Positions 48,930-60,214 of a DNA stretch of 64,000 bases are shown in pieces. Both the position numbers and the translations under genes were made by a program. This DNA is from Ziziphus jujuba. Lineage: Eukaryota; Streptophyta; Magnoliopsida; Rosales; Rhamnaceae. The notes beneath the pieces were generated by a model. That model saw nothing but the letters and a program-made list of their open reading frames with translations, did not search any database and had not been told where the DNA came from. The DNA lies in the NCBI RefSeq assembly GCF_031755915.1, contig NC_083388.1:20672001-20736000 (forward strand), written 5' to 3'. Numbering within the stretch: the stretch's first letter is position 1; each line of letters opens with the position of its first letter.

Positions 48930-49862
48930 GTTGGAAGCAATCTAGAGGGTATGAGAAGATTTTGAAAGATCACTCTCATTATGCATTCTTGTTTCTTTCA
49001 AGGGTTTGAAGGATTTTGTGGGTTTCTTTCCTAAATACCCAAAGTTCCTTCTTCTTCCTTCTTGCCGGTGGTTGGGTTGCAAGAACTTCACCTTCTCTCC
49101 GTCGCCGTCGCCGTCGCCGTCGCACTGGGTGGCTAGGGTTTTTGCCATCTCGTCGCCGGGATTTGGTTGCTGGATTGCTGCCGTGCCGTCGCCATCGCTG
49201 CTGTGGTGGCTTGAACTTCCTCTTGATTGCTGGATTTGTAAAGGTGTGCTGTTTTTGTGTGCTGTTTTTCATCCCTTTTGGGGTTCGGTGGTGTATGTGT
49301 GCTGTTTTTGTGTGCTGTTTTTCATCCCTTTTGGGGTTCGGTGGTGTATGTGTTTGCTGGAAAGAAAATTATGTTTGCTGGTGTTTTTGTTTTTTTTTTT
49401 AAATATTTGTTCGTTACTGTAATTTTGGTGGGGTTTTATGTTGTCAAAATCATGGCTTGTTGTCGACAATGGGTTAGCTAAATTTTGTTTGGAAAAATAG
49501 CTATATTTATTAAGTGGGGTTCGATTGTATGTAAAGCAAAATTATATGCTATTATTTGTATTATGTGTTTATATGGTTAAATTTGCGTGGGAAATGTCAA
49601 AGGTGCTCTGTTTTGGGTCTTAAAACGACGTCGTTTGTGCGACGCAAAATCCATAGTGATTTAGTCGCCGATTGCAAAGTTTGAAAATGTTAATGACTGT
49701 TAAAGAGGATAGATGTTAAGAGAAGATACTATTACTGCATCACTTGGTAAATAAATTACATGAATTTATCGTTTATTATTGTTATTATTGGTTTATTCAT
49801 TATACTACACCCTATATTGTTAGTAATATTAATTTGTGTTTATGTTTTTTGTATGTAGAATT
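48930..49862 (+). promoter_or_regulatory. Probable leader region of the second CACTA gene
   Basis: This less repetitive stretch lies between hairpin array L and the first coding exon. A splice acceptor (TTTTTTGTATGTAG) sits 4 bases before ATG 49863, so a noncoding first exon and a leader intron are likely. A GC-rich, pyrimidine-rich segment at 49040-49210 could be the transcribed leader. A 53-bp direct repeat lies at about 49246-49351 (GTGCTGTTTTTGTGTGCTG start). No clear TATA box was chosen. Confidence 0.45.
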
Positions 49863-51674
49863 ATGGATTCTTTTAATGAACATGTCCTCTCGGATGGGGA
49901 TGGCGCTGGATCACCATCCAGTGATATGGAAAGGCCGAATACATCATCCCCAAGGCGTAGAAAACGAGGGCCCACAACAATGAAAGGCCTTAGGAAGCAT
50001 TTGGCGGGAAACAAAAGCTTGGAACCTCAATATAATGAGGTTGGAGTTGCTATTAACTCTGAGGCCGTTCGACTAAACAATTTGGAGGGCTCGTTGGCTA
50101 GGAGCACAATACCAATTAATATACCTAATTGGAGAGATGTGTCCGATAGGTTAAAAGATAACCTATGGGCATCAATAAAGGTACGGAGTGCATTATTGTT
50201 AGATATTGTTTATTATAAATAACATTTAATTGATGGAGATTTTATAATTCTTTTTTTGCATTTGCAGCTTGTATATATGCATTTTACTTGCATTTCTAAC
50301 TTACCGCATTTACTTGTCAATCAATGTTACTAAATATATATATATATATATTTTAATTTTGCAGCAATATACGGGTAAGGATGATAGTTTTAGGAAGGCA
50401 ACTTTAAAAGATTGTTGTGACAAATGGAGAAAATTCAAGAATTACTTGTATAGATCTTTTGTTCGACCATATATTGACACACCCGAAAAGTTGAAGCATC
50501 GACCCTCAATTTATGAATTCATAAGCCAAGAGGTGTGGGATGATTTTGTACAACAAAGGTTGTCGGATAAATTCCAGGTATAGTTTATTTAACGCACGGT
50601 ACTGTTGTATTAAATTGCGCTGGCATTATTTATATAAAAATTAAAATTTGTTATGGTGACTTATGTTATTTGGGTTTTCTAATATGTTTGTTTATAACTT
50701 TTGTAGGCATTAAGTCAAAAATATTCGGAAAAACGGCAATTAAACAAGTATCCGCATAGGATGGGTGCAATGGGCTACGCGAGATTAGAAAGAGCCATTG
50801 TATGCAATTTATTTTTATTTACATTTAACCATAATAATTTTGTCATTGTTACTTGATCAGTTGCATGCATTATTAAAATTAATTTATTTGTAATTTTGAA
50901 GCAACTTGAAAGAGGCACTGAAGATTATGTAGACCGAGATGACCTGTGGATACGGGCACGTATGGGGAAGGATGGAAAATATGCAAATGAAGAAACTGAA
51001 CATGTAGCGGAAAAAATTGTGAGTATTGTATTTTATATGAATATTTGTTGCATATATTATTATTTAGTTCATTATTATATAAACTGATATATTCAATCAT
51101 TTAAACAATATATTGTAGAATGACTTAAAGAAGAAGGCAACAGAAGGAGAAATTCGGCCTTCACCTCCTGTGGATATCCTAACACAAGCTTTGGGAAAAG
51201 AGGAGTATGGAGGTAGGCTTAGGGGTCGAGGCAAAGGATACATGGTGAATAACTTTTTCCATACTCCTAAGCCGAGTTCACAAAAAAAGACCAAGTCGGA
51301 GGGAAGTGGAAACAATTCAATCTATGAGACGCTGCTCAAAGGTCTAATGGCGATCGTCAGAAATTCAAGCAGCAGCAGCGCTGCCCAAGTTGATGCGCTC
51401 ATATCGGCATGTGGTATTCAGATTCCGTCACTCGCTCATCTAGCCGATACTGTTGCTGCTTCTGGGACCCAAGTCGATGATGTTGCTGGTCTAGGGACCC
51501 CTCCAGCCGATGATGTTAATGCTCGTGGGACCCAAGTCGATGATGTTGCTGCTCATGGGACCCCCCCAGCCGATGATGTTGATGCTCCGGGCACCCAATT
51601 CGATGATGTTGCTGCTCATGGGACCCAATCTACATCTTGGATTGATGCTCCTCGGATCTATCCTGAGGTGATTG

Positions 51675-51714
<40 letters not shown>

Positions 51715-53504
51715 TATATATTTATGTATGTATGTTTAAGTAGGTTATTACTTTCTATATAGCTCCCATGGTTGAAGGGTCTTACCTACCGCCATGAGGT
51801 CATGGGATCGAGTCTTTAAGTTGAAGGAATATTGTCATGTGAACATATATTAATCTTTTTTTTTTTTTTAAACTTTGCAGGGTGTAAAATGCAATCTTGC
51901 ACAAGGCAATGTTGGCCATATAGTAGCACGTGGCACTTTGGTACCTTCGCTGCCAACGGATATGTGCCATGGTGTGAAGCTAGGTGCAGCAAATTATAAG
52001 GTAACTGTTGATGACGTTATTGATGGATTTGCACCTTTGCCTATTCCGTCATTTGACATCATACGTGTCGGTGATGCTGAAGGTGCATTTGTTGCATGGC
52101 CAAGAGATCTTGTTATCTTGCCATCTGAGGAGGTATTGTTAGATGCAGCTATATATATTAATGAAGTTTAAAATAATTTCATTTTTGTTCTATTTTAAAT
52201 GTTGTTTGTTGATATTTTGTAGGGAAGCTCGAACAGGTCAAATGTTGAGAATGATGAAGATGATAATGTTGATCCCTTAATCGTTACCCCAACGATCCGA
52301 GAGTTGCTACGTCGGATCAAGGACGTCGATAGCGATCATTTATGGTTTTTTAATATGAAAAAAGAGATCTTTGGGGAAGAACAACAGTTGGCCATAGCGA
52401 GTAGCGATATAAACGATTTTTGTTACATGCAAGAATTATCGTCCGAATGCATCTCATTCTACATAAGGTAAACTAAATTTGGATGTCTTTATAACTAATT
52501 CTTTGATTTAATTAATTAAACACTATAATTATTTGTAATCGGATTATGTAGGCATTTATGTGAGGGATTGATGGGCTCCTTCGAAGGGAAATATTGCTTT
52601 GTTCATCCGGATATTATTGCTTCGGTTGGTTATCAAAACCCTCATGAACGGATATCAAATATATTGAGTAGATGGCAAGATGCAAGAAATAATCAACTAT
52701 GGTTATTTCCCTACTGTGCAAGGTAATATTGTGTTAGTTTTATTGAATTATGTTATGAAAATATTCATTTCGAGAAACATCATATTAACTAAAATATTTA
52801 TTGGTGTTTTTAGGAATCATTGGATGCTATGTGTTGTTGATTTATACAAAGCAGTAGCATGGTTTTTTGATTCTTTGAAGACTCATAAGAATATAATTGA
52901 TAAGGATCTAAAATCTTTGATCGACGAGTAAGTTAATTAATAACTCTAATATTTTTACTTAATTGTTCTTATATATATTGGATTTGTACTTTTGAAGCTA
53001 TTGTATAATCGTATACAATATTTATATTTCTATATAGTTCCTTCGTTGCATGGAACCAAGGAAAGACATTTGAAAAGAAACTTCGGTGGCAAAATACTAA
53101 GGTAATTATTATATATAAAAACTTAGCATTATTAGTTGTTAGTTAATTTAAATACTTGTATATATTCGTATCTAATATTACACATAATTTACTGTTTGCA
53201 AATTTAGACACCGATGCAGCCCGGGAATACGGAATGCGGTTACTATATGATGATGATAATGCGAGATATCATTAGGCGCAAAGTTCCTCCCCGGGACTTA
53301 AGAGGAATGGTAAATTATTATTAATTTAATGATTTCATCATATTTCTATTATGTAATAATTAATATTTATGATTATTTTTATATGTATTAACATAAGTTT
53401 CTCATGTTCAGTACGAAGGTGTAACTTGGTTACAAGCTGAAAATGTCAACGAATTTAGAGATGAATGGGAAACAGCGATGATCACAAGTATCTCAAACCA
53501 ATGA
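49863..53504 (+). CDS. Transposase_24 / DUF8039 / Ulp1 (C48) protease protein, 12 exons, 776 aa
   Basis: Inferred coding exons: 49863-50180, 50365-50577, 50707-50799, 50902-51018, 51119-51667, 51881-52132, 52223-52467, 52552-52722, 52814-52927, 53038-53101, 53208-53309, 53412-53504. All introns have GT..AG borders and no stop occurs. Residues about 75-250 match the Transposase_24 (Ptta/En/Spm) pattern, with KDCCDKWRKFKNYLY and KYPHRMGAMGYARLE. Residues 350-420 contain repeated GTQVDDVA/GTPPADDV units. Residues 431-514 resemble DUF8039 (HGVKLG..VDDVIDGFAPLP, AFVAWPRDLVIL). The C-terminus is a Ulp1/C48 domain with H655 (NHW), D672 (FFDSL), Q716 and C722 (NTECGYY). The family cleaves SUMO or related ubiquitin-like modifiers; whether this one does is inference. 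The N-terminal part may be the element's DNA-binding accessory protein. Confidence 0.88.
51766..51840 (+). repeat. tRNA-like / SINE-like fragment in intron 5
   Basis: Intron 5 contains CATGGTTGAAGGG followed about 40 bases on by GGGATCGAGTC, loosely like Pol III A and B boxes. A (TTTA)n microsatellite precedes it at about 51675-51715. The match to the box consensus is imperfect, so this is tentative. Confidence 0.25.
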
Positions 53505-53689
53505 ATATATATATATGCATGGTAGTGAAATAGCTAGATTTTGTTAATAGCTTTTGTTTGTACATATAAAATATCGTAGACAAATTTGTGAAAATCGCTC
53601 ATAAGGTAGTATTTGTTTTGCATGAACTTTGGTTTCAAACATACCAATTTTACAAAATTTCACACAATATTAAAAATAATTAAAATAAA

Positions 53690-56600
53690 CGATGAACAGG
53701 CGATGCACAATATGCTTCAGAGTCGCCTGATACAAATAATGCAGAAAAAAAAAAAACCATCACAGTTATGTGCTTCAATATTTTAACAGATTATTTGATG
53801 CCAAAAGTAAAACAGATTGATAAATATTTTCACAAAACCAAAGGAAAAAAAATATTTCAATAAAAAGTCAATAGGCGACGCACAAAAAGCTTGAGGGTCG
53901 CCTGAGGGTCGCCTGAGGGAAATAAGAAAAAAACAAAAAAAACAAAATCACTGGGAAGCAGCTATAACATTTTCACTTGTTATTTAAAGTTGAAACAAAT
54001 CAGAAAGACACAAAAAAAAAAAAAATTTCACAATAATAGGCGACGCATAATGTTATTTATGCGTCGCCATATATCAAGAAAATTTTTGCTAAAAATTTAT
54101 TTAAAAAAACAAAAAAATAAAATCACTGTGAAGCAGCTATAACATTTTCACTTTTTCTTTAAAGTTGAAACAAAAACAAAAAAATAAAATCACTGTGAAG
54201 CAACTATAACATTTTCACTTTTTATTTAAAGTTGAAACAAATCAGAAAAAACACAAAAAAAAAAAATTTCACAATAATAGGCGACGCATAATGGTATTTA
54301 TGCATCGCCATAAATCAATAAAATATTTTCTAAAATTTATTTGAAAAAACAAAAAAACAGCACTGTGAAGCAGCTATAACATTTTCACTTGTTATTTAAA
54401 GTTGAAACAAATCAGAAAAATACCAAAAAATAAAATTTTCACAATAATAGGCGATGCATAATGGTATTTATGCGTCGCCATAAATCTATAGCATATTTTC
54501 TAAAAATTTATTTGAAAAAATAAACAAAAAAATCACTGTGAAGCAGCTATAACATTCTCACTTGTTATTTAAAGTTGAAACAAATCAGAAAGACACAAAA
54601 AAAAAAAAATTTCAAAATAATAGGCGACGCATAATGTTATTTATGCGTCGCCATATATCAAGAAAATTTTTGCTAAAAATTTATTTAAAAAAACAAAAAA
54701 ATAAAATCACTGTGAAGCAGCTATAACATTTTCACTTTTTATTTACAGTTGAAACAAATCAGAAAAAACACAAAAAAAACAATTTTCACAATAATAGGCG
54801 ACGCATAATGGTATTTATGCGTCGCCATAAATCAATAAAATATTTTCTAAAAATTTATTTGAAAAAACAAAAAAACAGCACTGTGAAGCAGCTATAACAT
54901 TTTCACTTGTTATTTAAAGTTGAAACAAATCAGAAAAATACCAAAAAAAAAATTTTCACAATAATAGGCGACGCATAATGGTATTTATGCGTCGCCATAT
55001 ATAAAAAAAATATTTGCTAAAAATTTATTTGAAAAAACAAAAAAAAAAATCACTGGAAAGCAGCTATAACATTTTCACTTGTTATTTAAAGTTGAAACAA
55101 ATCAGAAAGACACAAAAAAAAAAAAAATTTTCACAATAATAGGCGACGTATAATGTTATTTATGCGTCGCCATATATTAAGAAAATTTTTCCTAAAGATT
55201 TATTTAAAAAAACAAAAAAATAAAATCACTGTGAAGTAGCTATAACATTTTCACTTTTTATTTAAAGTTGAAACAAATAAGAAAAAACACAAAAAAAAAA
55301 ATTTCACAATAATAGGCGGCGCATAATGGTATTTATGCGTCGCCATAAATCAATAAAATATTTTCTAAAAATTTATTTGAAAAAACAAAAAAACAGCACT
55401 GTGAAGCAGCTATAACATTTTCACTTGTTATTTAAAGTTGAAACAAATCAGAAAAATGCCAAAAAAAAATTTTTCACAATAATAGGCGACGCATAATGGT
55501 ATTTATACGACGCCATAAATCTATAACATATTTTCTAAAAATTTATTTGAAAAAACAAAAAAAAAATCATTGGGAAGCAGCTATAACATTTTCACTTGTT
55601 ATTTAAAGTTGAAACAAATCAGAAAGACACAAAAAAAAAAACAAATTTCACAATAATAGGCGACGCATAATGGTATTTATGCGTCGCCATAAATCTATAA
55701 CATATTTTCTAAAACTTTATTTGAAAAAACAAAAAAAAAATCACTGGGAAGCAGCTATAACATTTTCACTTGTTATTTAAAGTTGAAACAAATCAGAAAG
55801 ACACAAAAAAAAAAAAACAAATTTCACAATAATAGGCGACGCATAATGTTATTTATGCGTCGCCATATATAACTAAAATATTTGCTAAAAATTTATTTGA
55901 AAAAACAAAAAAAAAAAAAATCACTGTGAAGCAGCTATATCAGTTTCACTTGTTATATAAAGTTGAAACAAATCAGAAAGACACAAAAAAAAATTTTTTT
56001 CACAATAATAGGCGACGCATAATGTTATTTATGCGTCGCCATATATCAAGAAAATTTTTCCTAAAAATTTATTTAAAAAAACAAAAAAATAAAATCACTG
56101 TGAAGCAGCTATAACATTTTCACTTTTTATTTACAGTTGAAACAAATCAGAAAAAACACAAAAAAAACAATTTTCACAATAATAGGCGACGCATAATGGT
56201 ATTTATGCGTCGCCATATATAAAAAAAATATTTGTTAAAATTTTATTTATTTAAAACAAAAAAATAAAATCACTGTGAAGCAGCTATAACATTTTCACTT
56301 TTTTTTTAAAGTTGAAACAAATCAGAAAAAACACAAAAAAAAAATTTCACAATAATAGGCGACGTATAATGGTATTTATGCGTCGCCATAAATCAATAAC
56401 ATAATTTCTAAAAATTTATTTGAAAAAAAAAAAACAGCACTGTGAAGCAGCTATAACATTTTCACTTGTTATTTAAAGTTGAAACAAAGCAGAAAAACAC
56501 CGAAAAAAATTTTTTTTCACAATAATAGGCGACGCATAATGGTATTTATGCGTCGCCATATATAAATAAAATATTTGCTAAAAATTTATTTGAAAAAACA

Positions 56601-57620
56601 AAAAAAAAATCACTGTGAAGCAGCTATAACAGTTTCACTTTTTATTTAAAGTTGAAACAAATCAGAAAGACACAAAAAAAAAAAAAATTTCACAATAATA
56701 GGCGACGCATAATGTTATTTATGCGTCGCCATATATCAAAAAAACTTTTGCTAAAAATTTATTTAAAAAAACAAAAAAATAAAATCACTGTGAAGCAGCT
56801 ATAACATTTTCACTTTTTATTTAAAGTTGAAACAAATCAGAAAAAACACAAAAAAAAAAAAATTTCACAATAATAGGCGACGCATAATGGTATTTATGCG
56901 TCGCCATAAATCAATAACATATTTTCTATAAATTTATTTGAAAAAACAAAAAAATAGCACTGTGAAGCAGCTATAACATTTTCACTTGTTATTTAAAGTT
57001 GAAAGAAATCAGAAAAACACCAAAAAAAAAAAAAGTTTCACCATAATAGGCGACGCATAATGGTATTTATGCGTCGCCATATATCAATAACATAGTTGCT
57101 AAAAATTTATTTGAGAAAACAAAAAAAAAAAAAATCACTGTGAAGCAGCTATAACATTTTCACTTGTTATTTAAAGTTGAAAAAAATCAACTGTTTAATA
57201 CTTACTAAAAATTTCAAAAAAAATATATGTTAATAGACTAATAGGCGACCCACAATTCTTCTTGTCGCCTGATATCATTAATAAATCTTTTAAAATATTT
57301 TTTTCAAAAAAAAAAAATGTCATGCTGCTTAAACATTTTCACTTGTTATTTAAAGTTGAAAGAATATCAACTGTTTAATACTTAGAAAAAACAACAAAAA
57401 AATATAAATTTTTTCCCTAATGGGCGACGCATAATAGTGTATACGTCGCCTTATATCAATAAAATATTTCCCGAAATATTTAAACATTTTCACTTGTTAT
57501 TTAAATTTGAAAGAACATCAACTGTTACATACTTAAAAAAACGCAAAAAAAAAAAAAAAAACAATGTTACACTAATAGGCGACCCATAACTGTGTTTATT
57601 CAGCGACTCTAAATATTATG
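53690..57620. repeat. Hairpin array R (about 23 palindromes)
   Basis: The same 30-nt hairpin (GGCGACGCATAA, loop TGGTAT or TGTTAT, TTATGCGTCGCC) recurs at a regular period of about 172 bp, near 54037, 54280, 54450, 54620, 54796, 54964, 55140, 55313, 55485, 55660, 55835, 56009, 56185, 56358, 56528, 56700, 56876 and 57050. More diverged versions lie at both edges (53698, 53874, 57241, 57423, 57577). Spacers contain CACTGTGAAGCAGCTATAAC, ATTTTCACTTGTTATTTAAA and poly-A runs. Read on the minus strand the spacer resembles array L spacers, so the arrays are inverted relative to each other. Confidence 0.92.
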
Positions 57621-57796
57621 CGTCGTGTGTGTTTGTTTCTCGCGACTTCTCGATGACAACTTTTTTTTTATGCGTCGTCGATTGGTCGAATTTTTACTGA
57701 CGTATTAACCTCAGAGTCGCGGTTTTATTTTTTTAGACGCATTTTTCTCGTAGCGTCGCTAATAATGTGTCGCTAGAGCTTATTTTTCGCATAGTG
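57600..57796. repeat. Right subterminal region and terminal inverted repeat
   Basis: About ten GCGAC/GTCGC or GCGTC motifs occur before the end, for example TAGCGTCGCTAATAATGTG and TGTCGCTAGAGC, followed by the terminus TTTTTCGCATAGTG. It is shorter than the left subterminal region because hairpin array R runs almost to the end. Confidence 0.8.
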
Positions 57797-58591
57797 AAGG
57801 GACCAGCAGTGAGGCAAACAGAGGTTTGGTTTGGGAGATATCGGCTAAGGAGATATCGGCTAAAGAAGGAATCGACCACTCATCGAAAAATGCTCCGATC
57901 CGGGCACGTCACCGATGATCTGGCCATGATTTTTGGCTGGCCTGCCAATTTTTAGGTGGGCTTCAACCTGGAGTGGTGCGTGTGGCTTAGAAATGACCGG
58001 ACGACGGTCAATTGTGGTGGCCAGTGGTGGTGGCTTCTTTCCCTCTCTCTCTCTCCTCCCCTCTTTCTCTCTCTTTTCCCCCGGCCCACATGTGTTTTGG
58101 CCAAAATAAAAGCCACCGTGGGTGATATTGTTCACTCATGGGATTGGCTGAAAACACGACACATGATACATACTGTTCACTGAAGTCAAAATATATTAAA
58201 ATATTACGATATTCGAAAAATTTTACAGGTCCATAACTTTCAAACCATATGTCCAAATTAGGCATGCCACTAGTTTATGAACTCGTATCGATGAGTACTT
58301 CACAATCATACATGAGTCAAAGCTCAATTTTACAAAAATAAAAAGTCAACTCGGGGGCCCTTCGGTAGTTTGGACCTCAAATTGCTTGATCATAACTTTC
58401 AAACTGTAGCTCTGTTTTCGATGTGCTACTAGTGACGGACTCGGATCGATGTGTACTCCGCAATGGTGCCTCAGCCAATGCCAAATTCCATCCAAAACAA
58501 AAGGTCAAAATTTTGACTCTCTCGGTCAACAATCAACGTCGATCAACGTGCAAAAATTCCGATGTACTTTGAGACGGGATGTTACATACAC

Positions 58592-58890
58592 TATCTAGCA
58601 AATGAGGATGTTCTTTTAATGTGTACTTCATATGAAATTAAGTGCAAAATAATAATTCCAATTGTAAATATATATATATATATAGAGAGAGAGGTACACT
58701 GACTCTTTGTAAATCAATTCAATCAAAATCAAATTTTCCAAAATATGAGTGTGTTTGATAGTACATTTTTAAAAATGTTTCTATTCAGTAGCTCATTTCA
58801 TGTATAGCATTTAAGTCAAATGAAAGTACATATACTGAAGTGATGAATTTTCTTTTTATGTAAATTTAATACGAATAAATTTACATTTAT
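58592..58890. other. Short AT-rich spacer
   Basis: No gene or clear repeat was recognised. A TA microsatellite followed by GAGAGAGA lies at about 58670-58693. The next base block begins the duplicated spacer. Confidence 0.4.
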
Positions 58891-59329
58891 CATTTTGGAA
58901 TCTGAGAATCATCATCTTTAGATCTGAATTTTGATATTGCAAGAGACGTGATTATAGCTACCACACCTAAAAAATTTGAGAGTTTGATGCCTTTTTTTAA
59001 ATTTTTTAAAAAAATTTTTGGGCTGAGAAGTGTCTGATAATTTCACTTCTACACTTCTTTTAGATTGGCTTTAACTATACTTGTGTACAAATATAGGGCT
59101 TGCCTTATTTGCAATAATTATGGTTCCAATTATTTGCAATGTTGTAGAAGTATAAAATTTAATTTTGGCCACTGAAAAAAAAAAAGAAAAAAAAAGAAAA
59201 AAGATGTTAGTATGAGTTTCATCTTTAAAATTTAATTAAAGAGAAGCAAAAAAAATCGAAACACAGACAAGAAATCGAATTCAGTGTTGATTGAGTTACA
59301 AACTGATATATAAAGAAGTTACAATAACA

Positions 59330-59520
59330 GAGGAAGCCTAGCAACAATGCAGTTGACTGTTTAGCTAATATGAGCTGTAGTCTTTCCTTAGATGTTCATT
59401 TTTGGTGGAGTTGGTTCATTTTTTGCTTTTCGATTGTGTTGAAGGATGCTCCTTCCATGAAATTCTTGTTTAACTTTGTTTTGTTGGGGCTGAGCCCCTG
59501 TTTCACCAAAAATGAAATAA
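59330..59520 (+). pseudogene. RNase H-like remnant, degenerate copy
   Basis: This corresponds to 905-1090: GAGGAAGCCTAGCAACAATGC, then GTTTAGCTAATATGAGC and TTTCACCAAAAATGAAAT. A deletion near 59350 removes the bases encoding the KVAD motif, and stops follow. It marks the duplicated spacer rather than a gene. Confidence 0.4.
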
Positions 59521-60214
59521 CAGAGGAAGTGCTTTAAAAAACTAAACCGATCAATTAACTAACTAACAATTTTCAATTTCAACTTTCTCATAAAATCTTT
59601 CAAAGGTGAAAAAAAATTAAAATTTATGCATATATGTATATATGTAGAAATCGAGAGTTCAGCGCTAAGTGTCCTTAATTTCATGGTTGGTTTGCTATCA
59701 AGTATAAAAACTCTGTATTAATTCCATATAATTAATACTATTTTCATTGGTTATAGAAATGACTTTTCACGTACCATCGAAATTGATAGTTTAGTAGAAG
59801 AAAATCATTCAACTATCATATTTATAAATTTAAAAATTATGTTTTAAATTTTGATAAATTCTATTATTTTTTTAAAAAGTCCCATGATATTATGCCACAT
59901 GGTGCAAGACCTCTAGCCTGATGCTACAATATTACTAGAAGACATTTTTTGCATTAAAAATAATAGTAATAATAACAATTTTCCACATCTTTAGTCGTAA
60001 TTCTCTTGCAACGTCATAATAATAATAATAATAATTAAAAAAACGAAAAAATGCTCCTTCGCAGTGGCTTCAAACTGAACAACCCCACCGTTTATGCATG
60101 ATGGATTTTAAGGGCAGATCATCAGAATGAGGTGTTTGACTGCAACATTAATTACAACCCAATTAGAATCTCCAAAACGTCAAACTAATCAAAGTTTAAC
60201 ATTAGTCCTCAGAG

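Larger units (their letters stand above)
39659..57796. mobile_element. CACTA (En/Spm) DNA transposon, about 18.1 kb, possibly autonomous
   Basis: The left end is CACTACTAGAATCGAGCTAA and the right end, read on the minus strand, is CACTATGCGAAAAATAAGCT. The TSD is AAG at 39656-39658 and 57797-57799, the 3-bp duplication expected of CACTA transposases. From left to right it holds GCGAC-rich terminal repeats, a minus-strand TNP2-type transposase gene, its repeat-rich leader, hairpin array L, a plus-strand Transposase_24/Ulp1 gene, hairpin array R and the right terminal repeats. 40531-41051 shows no feature beyond AT-rich 3' flank. Both genes have open frames over all inferred exons. The perfect TSD and intact genes argue for a young insertion. 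Confidence 0.95.
37200..58586 (-). mobile_element. Solo LTR of the gypsy family (minus), split by the CACTA element
   Basis: On the minus strand the LTR starts TGTAACATCCCGTC at 58586 and ends GGGTCCTGACA at 37200, with TSD TACAC at 37195-37199 and 58587-58591. The LTR is present as 57797-58586 plus 37200-39658, about 3.25 kb once the CACTA and one copy of its 3-bp duplication are removed, the same size as its relatives. The conserved GC-rich island is at about 38360-38560 and the GA (here CT) microsatellite is near 58040-58078. No internal retrotransposon genes are present. Confidence 0.93.

Noticed and set aside
49006..49481. Plus-strand ORFs of 74-138 codons upstream of the second CACTA gene
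   Set aside because: They lie in the likely noncoding leader, overlap each other in three frames and include the 53-bp direct repeat; no domain is seen.
45340..57620. CRISPR-like array
   Set aside because: Regularly spaced palindromic repeats look superficially alike, but the setting is a plant CACTA transposon, the spacers are themselves repeated, and no cas genes exist.
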